From: Dendrobium chrysotoxum | Taxonomy: Eukaryota > Streptophyta > Magnoliopsida > Asparagales > Orchidaceae | Assembly: GCA_019925795.1 (NCBI GenBank) | Contig: CM034297.1 | Span: forward strand, 47,449,941-47,513,940 | Reading direction: 5' to 3' | DNA length: 64,000 nucleotides | Shown: positions 49,821-62,725 of the stretch, piece after piece | How the letters are laid out: each line of letters starts with the position of its first letter | How positions within the stretch are numbered: the stretch's first letter is position 1 | Made by a program: the position numbers and the translations under genes | Notes under the pieces: model-generated | Seen by the model: the letters and a program-made list of their open reading frames with translations, nothing else | Database searches by the model: none | What the model was told of the DNA's origin: nothing

Positions 49821-52389
49821 ACGATTTTTAATGAGTAGTTCAGATTAAGCTAGATAATACGATAACGCAACAGATCGATATACATGATCGGATCGATTGC
49901 GAAATGGTGAAATTTAAACCATTCATCGTAAGATCAACGGTCTAGATATTGTACATCACCGGACTAGTGAAGACCAAAGTCCTAAATCAAAACATGGCTC
50001 AAACTTTCAATTGGGCCAATCAAACGATTTGAATTTTAAACCTAAATAACATTTATGAATAGAAAACATGGGGAAGTTGTTTGGCATTTTGAAAAGCTCT
50101 ATTCTAAAAGCTATTTTACTCTAAGTGTGTGACCTAGGGTTAGAATTTTTGAGAGATTTTATTGTTGGATTTGAGGGATTTTGAGTTCTCTGAAATTATT
50201 GTTTGTCCACGTTACTTTTCCCTATTGAACTCGTGGCCGAAGAAGCTATAGATCAAATAGAAGGAGCCAGACGGATTTGGCTTGAGTTCGCTGGAGAGCT
50301 CGTCGCCGGTGAGATTTTAATAGTGGGTTTTGACTTGGGGGAGGTGAAAGAACAATTGAGGAGCTCAAATGAAAGCTTGAAAGGATCTAGGAGGCTCAAG
50401 GATGTGAGAGAAGGTTAGATCAATCAATGAGCTCTCTTTGATGATTTTACCCTATTCAAGTGACCCCTTACCAAATAAATGATTGGGATCGATTGAGAAC
50501 ACTCCTAGAAGGATGCCACCTGCCCTGGGAGTTATTTAAAGGTTGCATAAGAGGACAACCTAAGTACATAAGGTGTAAAGCATGTTGTCCTCTCCTAGCC
50601 CTTTTAGGACCACTAGGATTAGTTAGGCCTACTCCAAGAGATTAAAGGGGGCTTAGGAAACTTCCATAAGCTAATTAGGACTGATAGAGTGGCTATAAAT
50701 GGAGTGGGTTAGGCTTAAGAGATTATTTGACCAACTTTGACCACTCAAAATGCTCAAGTTGATTGTTTGACCAGTCAACATGCTACATGGGTGATGAGTT
50801 GGCATGTGAGGATGCCTTGGGTGCTGCAGTGATGAGTTGGAGAGCGTTTAATGGTTATGAATGGGGCTTGAAAGCATGTAAAGGAATATAAACTAATTTG
50901 ACCAACACTTAACGTGTTGACTTGGTCAACATGATTTAAATTTGGATGGCCAACAACTAGAGCATGTTAAGGTTATGGTTTGGAGTTAGCTTGAGGTTTA
51001 AATGGACTGAGTTAACTAGGTGCAATGAAATGGGTCACATAAGATAATTTTGACCATTCATGGACCTAGTTGACCAAGTCAACTATTGACTAGGTTAAGG
51101 GTCTTGTTCAGTCCAAATTATTAAAGTAAGTGATTAGGGTAATTTTAAGGGGTTTGAGATTAATCTAGAGCTTGATTCAAATGTAAAATGACTTAAGGAT
51201 TGGTTTGGTCAACCTAGGTTGATCCATGGTCAGGGATTATGCTTGACAGATTTGAAATGATATTTGAAGTCTACTAGAGGTGGTTCCAAGGGTTGGAGAG
51301 GTCAGTTCAGTTAAATTGACTATTTGGACCCTTAAGGGAATGTTTGGTAAACCTAGATTGACTTGGTCAATAAGGTTAACCTTGTCAATAAGGTTAACCC
51401 AAGACCTAGGTTTGGGTCTAACAGGTTTGATTTGATATTTAAAATTTGGTGGAAGTGGTCTGATGCAAAGAGGGGGCCATTTGAATTGAAATGAGTATTC
51501 AAACCCACTGAGAGGTATTTTGGTCAAAATTGGTTGACCTGGTCAACTAAGCTTGACCAGGGTCTAGGCTTGCGTTCAATGCACTCCTATTGGTATTTAG
51601 GATGCATTGGAAAAGGTTTTGGGCCTTGATTGGAAAAGGTCATGTTAAAGTTTAGAGAAAACTTCAAAATTGCCCTTAAGGGGCATTTTAGTCATTTTGA
51701 CCCATGCTCAACTGGGGGTCAAAGTGGGTCCACCAAAATATATTTTACTACTCAACATATCATGATCAAAGGTCTAGATAAAGTTAAAGGCTTTGGAGGA
51801 TGCTCCAAAGTCAAATTTCACTGGATGGCATGTCTAGTCGCATAGGCCATGAATATTTGAAGGTTTTATAGCCCTTGGAAATCAATTCAGTTTCCAAGGT
51901 TAGAGGTCTTTGAATGAGCTTAAATTTGGAGAGTAGATGCTAGGGATATGCATAATCAATATGCAATTTATAGATCATGATTTGGAGGTCATTTGACTGG
52001 GGTTTGAAGTGTTTGAAAAATCACTAGAAAAGGCTTTCAGGACCTAGGCCTTTGGACTAGGATTGTTGTTTGAATTTCTAGATTTGATCTGGATTTTGGA
52101 TTTAGATGCTTGAATTTGAATTATCCAAATCATTTATAATCATTTGAATGATTGTTACTGATTGGAATAGGATTGAAGTTTGATAGGAAGCTGGATTAAC
52201 TAAAGTCTATGTTGATTGGGGTTTGAATAGAGTTGAAATCTAGATAGGTTTGAAGTCTGGATAGGTTTGAAGTATGGGCTTGATTTGAATCTGGATTAAT
52301 CCAAGAACTGGATTGATTCTAGGGTCTTGATTAATCTAGGGTCTGGATTGATCCTAGTGGCCTCATACAAAAATGAGGTCAACACTACC

Positions 52390-55300
52390 TTCACTTTGTC
52401 CAACAATAAAATTTGGGAAAGACTTGATCAAGTGCTTTTTAATATTGAATGGCTATGTTATTTCCCTAAGACTTCTATTGAACACCTTAGTCACATTGAT
52501 TCTGATCATTCTCCCCTCCTCTTTAAGTTTTCCCAACATGCTCCTAATGGTGCTTGTTCCTTAAGATTCTAAAACATGTGGATGAAATCTAATGATTTCA
52601 CTCCAATAGTGAAGGAAAATTGGGAGGGGCCGGTTCCTTACTTTTAAGGTGATAATTACATGTATCTTTTGGCTCTAAAACTAAAAAGGCTGAAACAAAA
52701 ATTAAGTTGGAGGAACATGCACAAATTTGGTAAAATATTTGAAAAAATTATTCAGGCTGACAAAGATGTGGCTAATCTTGAATATCTTTTAGTTAATGGC
52801 ACTATTGTGGGGGAGCAAGTGGCTTTAGCTAATGCTAACCTATTAAATCTCCAAATTATAGAAGACGAATTTGGAGGCAGAAAGCTGCTTCGAAACATAT
52901 TTGTGAGGGTGAGAATAACACTAAATATTTTCATGCGTTGGTGAACTCTAAGAGAGCCAAATAACATTAACAAGATTAAATGGGAGTCTGGTGATTAGTG
53001 TGAGGACCCTGATTTGATTACATGTTTGGTTATTTCCTATTTTAAAAATATTCTTGGTGTTGTTAAGCATATTAGTCCTATTTCAAATCTTACTTTTATT
53101 TCTCATTTGCTTTCCGATATGGATAATTTATCTTTATCTAAACATCCTGGTGAGGGAGAGATTTTTAATGCTTTGATGTCCATGAATAAGGATTTTGTGG
53201 CTGGTCTGAATGGTTTTATGATTGTTTTCTTTCAAAATTATTGGGATATCATTATGTTGGATCTTTGTAAGGTTGTTCTAGATTTTTTTATGGTTAACCT
53301 ATCTCTAAATATTTTACTTCTACTTCTATAGTTTTAATCCCCAAAAAATAAAATCCTGATTGGTGGAATGATTTTAGACCTATTAGCCTATATTCTACTT
53401 TTAATAAACCTATTTCTAAAGTTTATCTAATTGGCTTGCTCTAGTTCTTCCTAAATTTATTTCTATCAATCAGACTGGCTTTGTTAAAGGTAGAAACATA
53501 GCGGAAAATATTTTGTTGGACCAAGAGTTGCTTCATAAAATTAATAGAAAAGTTCATGGTCACAATATTATTTTGAAATTAGACATCTCTAAAGCTTATG
53601 ATAATATTAGTTGGAATTTCCTCTTCAGCATTTTGAAACTTCTTGGATTTAATGACAATGTGATTAATCTATTTAAAAGCAAAGTTAGCAATTAATGGTT
53701 TTCTATGATTATTAATTATAAGAATCATGATTTTTTTAAAGGGGAGAGTGGTATTAGACAAGGTGGTCCTTTATCTCTAGCCCTCTATATTACTGTTGTT
53801 AATTATTTATCTAAGGCTCTGTCTCTTTTTTTTTCATAAACAGAAATTGCTCTTAAAAACATTTTCATGGCATTAACAATAGTCACCCCTGTTTTGTTAA
53901 TGATATTATTATTTTCTGTAATGGTTCCATCAAATGTGTTAAAAAATTAGGAAATTCCTGTCTATTTTTGAAAAGGAGAGTGGGCTTCATTTTAATAATA
54001 ACAAGTGTTCTTTTATTGGTCGTAAGAGTATGAATTTGGTTCACAATAACAAAATTTTCACCCACACTAGTTTTCGAAATCAAGTTTTACCGTTTTACTA
54101 CCTTGGTACTCCTTTATTTAAAGGCCATAAATGTTCTTTCCTATTTAACAAACTTCTTGCTTCTATTACTATTAAAATCACTTCTTGGGAGTTCAAAATG
54201 CTTTCCATGGGGGCTAGACTTATCCTCATTAAATGTGTCTTATGCTCGATGCCTTTTTTCTTCTTCAATCTACTTATTCTATTGTTTCTACATGTAATAA
54301 ATTGGAGAAAGTTATCAATATTTTTTTGGGGCACCACTGTTGATTCCAAAAAAATTCATTGGTCTAATCTGGGTGACTACTCTGGTCCCTACTTAGAAGG
54401 TGGCTTAGGTTGTAAGTATGTTCCTGAATTAAATAAAGTTTTCTCTATTAAACTTTGGTGGAAATTCAGGAAGAACAAGTCTTTATGGGCCAACTTCATG
54501 CATCTTAAATATTATAAGGACAGTCATCCTTCTCTTGGTTTTTTCAAGCAATGGCAATCCCTAAGGTGGAGAAGATTATATCAAATCAAATGGTTTGCCA
54601 AATCTATTACTCAATGGGGAATTGGAAACTGGTCTCCCCATTTCTGGAAGGATGACTGGTTAGGTTCAGGGTCAATTGACTCTCACTTAAACACTCATTC
54701 TACCTCCTCGTTGAAATCCTCTTACTTTATTATTGATGGTAGCTGGTCCCCTATTCAGCTTCAGGAGTTTATCCCCCAATACCTTATAGATGAAATCTGT
54801 ATGATTCCTTTAAACCTTAATTCTAAGGATCAAATTCTTTGTAAGCTGTCGAATGATGGTGATTTCAGTTGCAGAAAATCCTGGCTTATTTTAGAAACAA
54901 CAACCATGTTAATGCTACTTTTGGTAAATTATGGAAATCCACTATTCTCATTAAGTATTCTCTGTTAACTTGGAGAATTCTGAGAGGTTTATTCCTGTTG
55001 ATTCTAGGCTCAAATCGAAAGGGATCAATCTTGCTTCTAAATGCCAATGTTGTTTTAGCTTAGAAACTATTAATCATGTTTTTTCTTCACAATCTAATTG
55101 CTGTGAAGGTTTGGAATGATATTCAAATTGCTTTAGACATTAACTTATGCATTTCTACAAGTAATATGGCAGTTTTTTTATGTTATCTGCATCAAAACAA
55201 TATTTTTAACTGCACTTTAAGGGTGATTCCGTTAGCTGCTATGTGGTTTTTGTGGGAGGAAAGAAACAATACCAAGCATAATGGTATCAAGATGTGTCAT

Positions 55301-55853
55301 GAAAGGGTTATTAGCTCTTTATGAATAACTTTTTCAGGCTAATATTCTTTCGGCCAAGCATTTCAAAGGTAGGGATGACTTCAAAATTTTCAGTGATATA
55401 TCTATTACTAACTCCCCCCTAAAACTATTGAATGGACTAAATCCATTCCTAGAGAACTAAACTCAATATTCATGCTTCTCTTTTTAATCTCACATGTGGT
55501 TTGGGTGGGCTCATTCGGAATGCCAATGGTAACTTGGTTTTTGGTTATTGCTTTGCTTATCCATCTTCTAATATAGTCACTGCCAATCTCACTACTTTGG
55601 AAATTGGCTTAAAGGTTTGCTCTAATCTGCATTTTCAATCCCTTTGGTTGAAGTGGATGAACAGGTGGTTGCTTATATCGCCAACAACATATCTACTGTG
55701 AACATGTCGTGTTATTACAATTTTTGTAGAGTTAAGTCTCTTCTATTTAATTTGGATCACAGTTTTTTCACCATTACTAAAGCTGGGAACTTTTGCGCCA
55801 TCATTTTGGCTAAGTTTGGCCCTTGCCTTTTTTTCTTTCAATCACCTGAATGA
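52390..55853 (+). pseudogene. LINE ORF2: endonuclease end, reverse transcriptase, zf-RVT, RNase H
   Basis: The endonuclease resumes with ERLDQVLFNIEWL and ends at HIDSDHSPLLF (52500). Reverse transcriptase: LDISKAYDNISWNFL at about 53578 and GIRQGGPLSLALY at about 53751. The catalytic YADD motif is changed to FVND (HPCFVNDIIIF, 53881-53915). The open stretch 54030-54968 covers the thumb and connector (PFYYLGTPLFKGH, SWEFKMLSMGARLILIK). A zf-RVT segment (SLLTWRILRG, 54950 onward) and an RNase H-like domain (GGLIRNANGNLVFGYCFAY, 55501-55853) follow. There are about ten stops or frameshifts. It is an inactive copy. Confidence 0.85.
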
Positions 55854-55855
55854 CC

Positions 55856-56697
55856 CTAAGTTTCTCAAAGGTTGCATTATTTTGGATGTATGGGGTTTCC
55901 CTTATATATATGCTAGTTTGGATTTTTCTTTTGTTGTTCGAGTCCCATTTAATGAAATTATCTTGCTCTATTTTTAATTATTGTTTCTCCTGTATCTATG
56001 AAGTCATGTTACTAGTTGTTGTGTTCATGCTCATTTCCAGTTGCCCCATCTTCTGTTAGTTGTTGCTTTCCCTTGTGTTCTGTCTACTGTATTCTGTTTA
56101 GTCTAGTATTTTTATCAGGTCCATTGATGTATTATCTAATGTTTCTGTTGTATTTTACGCTGCTTCTTAATTTGTGTTCTAGTATTATTGGCTTTTGTTT
56201 TGATTTTTTTTGTTGCCTCTGTTTATTGATATGGGGTCTCTAATCTAGAATGGGAGTTTTCGGGATCAGTCTTGCCTCTCTCTATTTAGTGTGGTGGCTC
56301 CTCTCTACAGATTGTTTGGTTTCCATATATCTCTTTCCCTGGGTTTTGCTATTCTGCAAGTTCTGATGCTGATTATGATTTGCTTGGTTGGGTGGTATAG
56401 ATTAATTATGATATTTATTATTTTAACAGCTTTTCTTTTTACAGGAGGGGGTGGCTAATTTTTATTATTTTGCTTCATTTTTAGCGGTTGGCTCCTGACC
56501 TCCTTTAGGCTTTTTCATAGGTTTCTTTAGTTTCTTGTAATTAGTTGGGATCAACGCCTCTTAGGCTTTTTCTTTCTTTCTGGTGTAGCTCTTTGGAGCA
56601 AATTGAGCTATGGTTCTTATTAAAGACTTGTAATCATTTTCTTTTTATTAACGCATAGGCCCCTCTGAGGATTTTCTCTAATATATATATATATATA
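55856..56697 (+). other. LINE 3' untranslated region ending in (TA)n
   Basis: T-rich DNA with no gene. The last part (tagctctttggagcaaattg, then cataggcccctctgagg) leads to atatatatatata at 56680-56697, used in place of a poly(A) tail. Confidence 0.65.
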
Positions 56698-57256
56698 ATT
56701 TAGGAGCATAATAGGAAATGGGTCATCTTTGAGATACTATTAAATGCCATAAAAACACTATCATGTTTTTGAGCTATATGGGGCAAACATAAGATAAAAT
56801 TTATTGAGAGATTTTCCCCAGGCTTATAATGGATAGGCAAAATAATAAATTGATGATTTTATTTGATGGCTTTGTCTTGTTTATATGTTAGATATTAGGC
56901 CACTAATTTTTGAACATCTTGTTTAAGCACTACAGGAAAATCAGTCATTACCGTTGGATTTTCTGGCGGATAAATATATGCCAAAAAATACGGCGGGAGA
57001 ACCGGAGGAATATTCACCGGAATTTTTACAGTGGAATTTTCGACGCAATATCTACCACTGGAACACCGGCGCAAATTTTGCTAGTTTTTTGTCAGTATTC
57101 TAAATGTTTCTGTCGCATATTCTGCCTGTAATTACCGGTGAAATTACTGTCGCATATTACGCCAGCTTACTTAAACTCGATGAAATATTATCGACGTAAT
57201 ATCCACTGGTAAGATAACCGACGGATAATCTACCGAAAAGTACACCGATAAATGCC

Positions 57257-57408
57257 TTACTTTCTTTCCCTCTCTCACATTTGAGAGCTGCCCCGACCGA
57301 ATCCTCACTTTCTTTCCCTCTCTCACGTCCGACAACTGCGCCGTCACTTTCTTTCCCTCTCTCGTGTCTGACAGCTTAGCCGTGGCTTTCTTTCCCTCTC
57401 TCACGGGG
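57257..57408. repeat. Four tandem 39-48-bp units in CACTA-B
   Basis: Each unit has actttctttccctctctcac followed by a variable gtccgacaactgcgccg-like half. Starts are at about 57257, 57305, 57344 and 57383. On the minus strand they read as REGKK repeats, which I take as accidental. They sit between the subterminal repeats and the TNP2 fragment. Confidence 0.85.
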
Positions 57409-57424
57409 TAGGAGATATTCAAAG

Positions 57425-57754
57425 TTTGACCCATTCATCATTGCTAGTCAGGCAAGCCAAGTCTATTTTACTAACTACTCAAGTAGAGTACGAGGCAAAC
57501 AAGATTGGCTTGTAGTTATGAAGATCAAACCTAAGAGAGTTATTGAGAAGACTACATCAATACCACCAGCACATCAAGAAGAGTTTATGTCAAATATAAA
57601 AGATCTTACTAATGATGTGGATGATCAAATTACAACTACTGAGAGTGAGTTGCAGTTAGAGGAAATAGATTTAAACATAGAGGACACTCATGACGAATCT
57701 GATAGTGGTGCAGAACTTTCATCATATAAAAGTGAATCAATATATGGTAAATAA
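57425..57754 (+). pseudogene. TNP2 C-terminal fragment in CACTA-B
   Basis: It begins in KFDPFIIASQASQV-like sequence (frameshifted) and is open from 57518: MKIKPKRVIEKTTSIPPAHQ, then an acidic tail with EEIDLNIEDTHDESDSGAE, ending at the stop after 57754. It aligns with 12400-12725. No catalytic residues are included. The resemblance to the TNP2/DUF4216 end is by motif. Confidence 0.7.
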
Positions 57755-57907
57755 TTTTTGATAATTAATTATAAATTAATAATTTATAGTAATAATATTT
57801 TTTATATTTAATTTTTTATATACTTTATTTATTTAATTGATGCGCTATTTTATATTCAATTTTTGTTGTAATTTATATTGCTAATATTTCTTAAATTTTT
57901 TATGCAG

Positions 57908-59555
57908 ATGGCTTCAGGTGATGACTGTTAGAGAGGATTGATAAAGATTTGGTAGGTGCATCAAGAAGGTTCTTATTGGCTCATCCAGCAGGCCTATACG
58001 TACTGAGGACACCTCTTCATCTCAGCCTGCTACTCAGAGTCAGCCTAGCTCACCTTTACCTACTCCTACAGCCAGTAGCTCATAAATCTACTCACCAGAC
58101 CAACACTTTCCATTGCCAAATGTCATGCAGAGTATTCCTTTCTACCCTTACTACCCACCCCCACCTTCTCATGGTGGCCCTCCTACATATCCATATCCAT
58201 ATCCACCATATGTCCGACCACCATCTCAGCTCGCTATAGGTGGACCTTCCACCCCAACTGCAGCAGAGCAGACGACAGAGGGTTGCATGTTGATTGAACC
58301 TGATAGTGACATGTATGTACTAATTTTATTTCAGACATGCAAATAAAATTGAATAAATTTTTTTAACAACTAATATATTTCTTTCAGGTTTCATTCGTCA
58401 AAGCAACCAACGCATAAAATACGGGACATAATGTGGAGCAGGTACGATGCTCCTTATATTTCTTGGAAAAAAGTCCTGAAAGAAGTATGTGATATATGGT
58501 TTAGAGAGTCTGAGATTAGTTATTATATAAATATGTTATGTATTATATCTTATTTACATAAGCCAACAAAAATATATATTTTTTATTGTATATTTTTAAA
58601 TACAGAAAGATTTATGTTGGCTGCCACAACACAATGATAAAATTAAAAAGAATTTTGAAAAGCGTGGCTCGACTCGCATGCGAGATATATTTACAGACAT
58701 TAGAAAGTCAGGCGAGCGACCACTCTAGATTGGTGAGAGTGTATGAGCAGAGTTGAACCATGCTTGGGTTAGCCCAAACTATAGTAGGAGGAGGGATCAA
58801 AATAGACATAATAGAGCTTCCGATGTTGGAGGCTTAGGTAGTTCCCCTCATACTAGGGATTATGTTCTACATACTGAGCATAGAAGATATTTGATAAGGA
58901 ATTTAAAATTTTTTAATAATTTACTTTAATAAGAATACTAATATATGTCTATTAGAGAAAAAGATGCTGGGTAGAGAACCGACTCCTGTTGAACTATATA
59001 GTCAAACTCACAAGCGATAGGAGGACCAACAATGGGTTGATAAGCGTGCGAGAAAAGCCTATATAAGTATATAAGTTTAATTATTGTGATGTTATATATA
59101 AATTGTTTAAATTTTTATTAACTTTCATAGGAGAAGTACACGCGGCTTCAATAGAGCCAGGCTACAACAAGTGATGGTTCTTCTGGTGGATCAGCAGAAT
59201 ATTCAGACTACCACACTTGGTTGCAAGTGGTAGGAGGAATGTAGCACGGCAGAGTATATGATTTAGGCTCGTAAGCCTATGCATATGAGGGGCAGGCATC
59301 TGGTGGCTCCAGTTTCTCAGCTAATACCCAAGAGTCTTTATATACACAAAAAATAACTACTCTTACATTCGAGCTAGAACATGTAAGGAAAGCACAAGCT
59401 GACTGGTAAATACAGATGCAATAGCAACAACTGAAGATGCAGCAGTAGATGCAGATGCAGCAAGCTTAAATGTTAGAGGAAATGCAAAAGATGAGGAAGT
59501 AGATGAGTAGTAGGAGAGTACAGCATCAACTGAGGAGGAAACTGAATCAGAGTAG
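57908..59555 (+). pseudogene. Transposase_24-like gene in CACTA-B
   Basis: Exon-like pieces: 57908-58315 (start MASGDD, then proline/tyrosine-rich YPYPYPPYVRPPSQ); 58388-58490 (RFHSSKQPTHKIRDIMWSRY); 58603-58890 (RMRDIFTDIRKSGERP in shifted frame, VLHTEHRRYL); 58960-59070 (LGREPTPVELYSQTHK, QQWVDKRARK); 59131-59555 (glutamine/methionine-rich end). gt/ag-like borders lie between pieces. GREPTPVELY is the most telling motif of the plant Transposase_24 family. Stops and frameshifts are present. Predicted role: binding of subterminal repeats. Confidence 0.75.
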
Positions 59556-60262
59556 ATGTTATTTATTTTACTGATATGAACATCTGTATTTATGTGTTTT
59601 TGGACATGTTTAGTTATTTGTTGTTTGGACATCTTTAGATATTTATTGATGATACTCGTCTTGTTTATGTTATTGTGTATATGTTTATGTTCAATAATGT
59701 AATTGGTGATGTTCTTGATCAGAAGTGGATGTATGAATGTATATAGTGTTGTATTTTTTTATGCAAGTTTATTTGTGAAAATCAGTTTTAAAAGGAAGAA
59801 GGTTATTTTTTTTTGTTTATGCTACAAGTTTTCGACGAATTTTCTGCCGGAAACACTGCCGATAATACGATACGACGACGTTTCTGGCGAAAATTTGCGC
59901 CGGTACTTCCGACGGATATTTCGACGGTAATCTACGTCTGTAAAAGGATTGCGTTTTTTGGCGATAGATTATCCGTTAGAATTTCTGCCGTAACATTCCC
60001 GCCGGAAACACTGGCGGATAATACACCGGAATACAACAACAAAAAAGGCGTCGGCTTTTCCAAACTTTTTGCCGGTATTTTGCCTAAAAATTCGCTAAAA
60101 ATATTTCTGACGAAAACCATTCGTCGGTGTTGATTTTCTAACGCGTAAATTACCGTCGGAACAATTTTTGTCGAAAATGCACCAGAAAGCTCGAATTTCA
60201 GGTGGATTTTGATTGTTACCGGCGGATGCAATCCGCCCGTAATGGCGCATTTTTCTGTAGTG

Positions 60263-62245
60263 AAATGAAAGTTAAAAAAATAACTTTCATTAAACATATT
60301 GTTTTATCTTTCTCAAAATGACCAGTAATTCCTCCATAATGCAATTCACAAATTAGAAATTTCCTAAGAAAGGATCTAGAGATGTAGAGTTGTTTTCTTC
60401 GATATAGATATCCATTGATTATTGAGAATGTTCCTTATAAGGTTAAGGGTATCCTCAAGTGCTAGATATAGATCATATGAAACTCAGGACATTGATTTGT
60501 ACTTGCCCGCCGACACATGTGTATATGAAGCATAATAGCTACCATATAAACCCTATTGAGTTATCATTGGCAAAGTGAAGATAAAAAAGAAATGAATGAA
60601 ACATAAATTAGATTATTCTTATACAACATTATCTTAATTGTGCTATTTTAAAGTAATTTATTTAATAATAATTTTACTTTTTTAAACTTCAAGTTAATTT
60701 AATCATAAATTTGCATACATTCCTCTTACCAATTCTTACACTTAAAATCTCTTAGTTGACAGCTGAAGTTCCTAATCAACAAGTTAAAAATACACTCTTC
60801 ATAATATGTTGGTTATCATTTATCAGAATTATTTCTTAGAATTAGATAAATTTACAAGCTAGTGACATGCAGTTATTTCTTATTAAGCACACCACTCCCC
60901 CACAGTGTTGGACAACTATATTGCATTGAGTGAGCGAACAGCTTTTGATATAAGTTAAATTATGGAGAAACTGGAGAGGACAAACGACAGAGGTGCAAGG
61001 ACTATTAACCAGTCGAATAAGTCAATATATACTTAATGGAGAACCGCCATGTTCACTGGGTTAGAATATAGTACTGGAGCAGTTTCTGCAAGCCAGTACA
61101 TCGCTTATTAGCTCATTAGTCGGTGGCTCACAGATCTACACCATCCAAAGGCTATTCTTTTCTCTTTCATGTGTGCCTTGTTGTCCACATCCAGCATCTC
61201 TTATACCCTACAGCCAATATTTGATTTGAGGTGCGTTCTTGAACATCCGTTTTTTTAGGTGAGGAAGGCACATGGGGAATTTAAAGAGCTTTTATTGGGA
61301 AGAGGCCTTTCACTGTCATGCTACCCTCACTAAGCAGATCACACTTGTATTTGCCTGTTAGTTCTGTGCAACATCTTTTTCAGCCACGAGGAATGCACAT
61401 CGAACATGCTGTGACTGCACGAAGTCACAGATTTATAGATGCTAGTGAGGAAAATCTAAGGTGGATAGAACTATGGGATTGATGTATATATCAGAGAGTA
61501 AAACATGCCAAGATATAAGAGAACTAAAATCATAGGATTTGTTGAAGAAAACTTGTAGAAGATTAGACTTGGGAGGTGTCAAGTGTGAGGAGATTTTTAT
61601 TTCTTTCTTAAACATCATGAAAATTTATGAACACTCTTATTTATATATGATTAAAATGTTAGGAGAATTTACATAACATAATAGAAATTTTATTCTTTGC
61701 AAAATATAACATTGTTAACGGAGCTTGACAAAATCATGAAGTTGCAATGAGATCTCAAGATGGCCTTATGCTCTCCCGTTGTCAATCGAACACCCCATTT
61801 CCCTCTCACCATTTGTTCTTCTTAAATTCTTTTGCTTTGCGTCCTAGTCCCCTCTCGCTCTCCCTCATGCTATCTCCCCTCCAACTCCTACCAAAAGCCA
61901 GCAAACCTTATATGACAATGAAGCGAGGACGTCGCGTAGGAGTTCGCCAAAAAAGGCATTGGCGAGACTAGCTAGCAATGTGAGAAGAAGCATCTGTAAT
62001 GGTAGTTTGTGTTCATCGTTGTGGGTTTCCTAAGTTCCGTTAACAAAGTATTATATTTTATAAATAATGATATTTATCTTTTAAATATATAAATAAAATA
62101 ATTTTGAGTGCTATGTAAACATATCCTCCTAAATCTTAATTATAAAGTACGTAGACTGAATTAAGCAAAGATTAAATTTATTTTAGCCTTCTAAAACCAA
62201 CAAAAATTCTCTCTAATCTATCATAAGTGAAAATCATTGCTAATA
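60263..62245. other. Unassigned region, no gene recognised
   Basis: Low-GC DNA without transposon termini or recognisable protein motifs. Short open stretches, such as 61747-61971 (74 codons, Ser/Pro/Leu-rich then basic), look accidental. A tttttttag followed by gtgaggaaggc at 61250 resembles a splice acceptor, but no frame stays open beyond it. Confidence 0.5.
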
Positions 62246-62725
62246 TATACAGTAACAACAAGTTTTTATCCTACTACATAGGGTCAGCTATATGAATCCT
62301 TTTTGTTTATTGTGTCGTATTAAGAATCAACTTATCATTTAAATCTAATAAAAAAAGTCATTTTTAACACTTTCTAACCAAGTTTTTTTTTTTAGGTCTA
62401 CATCTACCTCTCTTAACATAGGTCGGATTCTATACATCTAATCTCCTAACAAGGTCATCGAAAGGCCGATGTTTTAATTAATCAAACCATCTAAGGAGAG
62501 TCTGTCTAATTTTATCTGCCACTGGAGCTACTCTAACATTTTTACATATATATTCGTTTCGCATTCTATCTCTATATACAATGCCACTAATTCACCTAAG
62601 CATCCTTATTTCTGCAACACTTAATTTTATGCTTCTCTTTTAACATTCTACACCATAAAATATTACAGGTCTTATCACCATCTTATAATATTTTTCTTTA
62701 AGAAATTTGAACTAGTTTCTAACAA
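62246..62725 (-). pseudogene. RTE-type LINE fragment, 3' end of the RT ORF
   Basis: Read on the minus strand, fragments of the conserved C-terminal part of plant RTE LINE proteins appear in shifting frames: a FYGVE-like piece at about 62660, AEIRMLRW-like sequence at about 62605, then VRVAPVADKIRQTLLRWFD (62545-62490), DDLVRRLDV and RGRCRPKKTWLESVKND (62415-62360). The 3' tail reads ctgaccctatgtagtaggat followed by gttgtta, like RTE 3' ends. It is cut at the poly-C tract on its 5' side, consistent with the 5' truncation usual in LINEs. Confidence 0.72.

Larger units (their letters stand above)
44396..52384 (-). mobile_element. Giant solo LTR (7989 bp), right copy
   Basis: Inserted antisense in LINE ORF2 with a perfect 5-bp duplication ctacc (44391-44395 and 52385-52389). 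On the minus strand it begins TGTTGACCTCATTTTTG and ends aatcaaact (CT where CA is expected). It is collinear with 1647-11742, with no pol, gag, primer site or internal LTR pair. A 5-bp duplication and TG start fit a solo LTR left by recombination. Large zones: anchors at 45600-46290, AT-rich DNA at about 46900-49620, the GC block at 49640-49820, the 155-bp repeats at 50890-51720. Small open frames inside (e.g. 50203-50418) are not conserved in the left copy. Confidence 0.8.
41540..56697 (+). mobile_element. L1-type plant LINE, broken by two insertions
   Basis: Two ORF remnants in the L1 order: ORF1 with DUF4283 and a zinc knuckle, then ORF2 with endonuclease, reverse transcriptase, zf-RVT and RNase H, then a 3' untranslated region ending in (TA)n (56680-56697). 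Without the CACTA miniature (41854-42743) and solo LTR (44396-52384) it would be about 6.3 kb, normal for a plant L1. The flanks aattagcataataaaatg (about 41440) and aatttaggagcataatagg (about 56696) are similar and may be an eroded target duplication. Confidence 0.85.
56928..60262 (+). mobile_element. CACTA-B: deleted CACTA transposon (3.3 kb)
   Basis: Left end cactacaggaaaa (56928) and right end tttttctgtagtg (60262) are inverted repeats. The flanks aag and aaa are a poor 3-bp duplication match. Subterminal regions (56940-57250 and 59820-60240) are full of short gccgg, ggcggat, gacggta and ccggcgg words. Inside are only the last part of TNP2 and a Transposase_24-like gene, so most of the transposase gene is deleted. 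It is closely related to CACTA-A. Confidence 0.9.

Noticed and set aside
50203..50645. Open frames of 60-71 codons in the right giant LTR
   Set aside because: They lie in homologous non-coding DNA, antisense to the LTR, and are not conserved in the left copy.
57171..57434. Minus-strand REGKK-repeat protein in CACTA-B
   Set aside because: Encoded by a tandem DNA repeat antisense to the element; no start context or family resemblance.
61747..61971. 74-codon Ser/Leu-rich then basic open frame
   Set aside because: No recognisable motif or splice support; likely chance.
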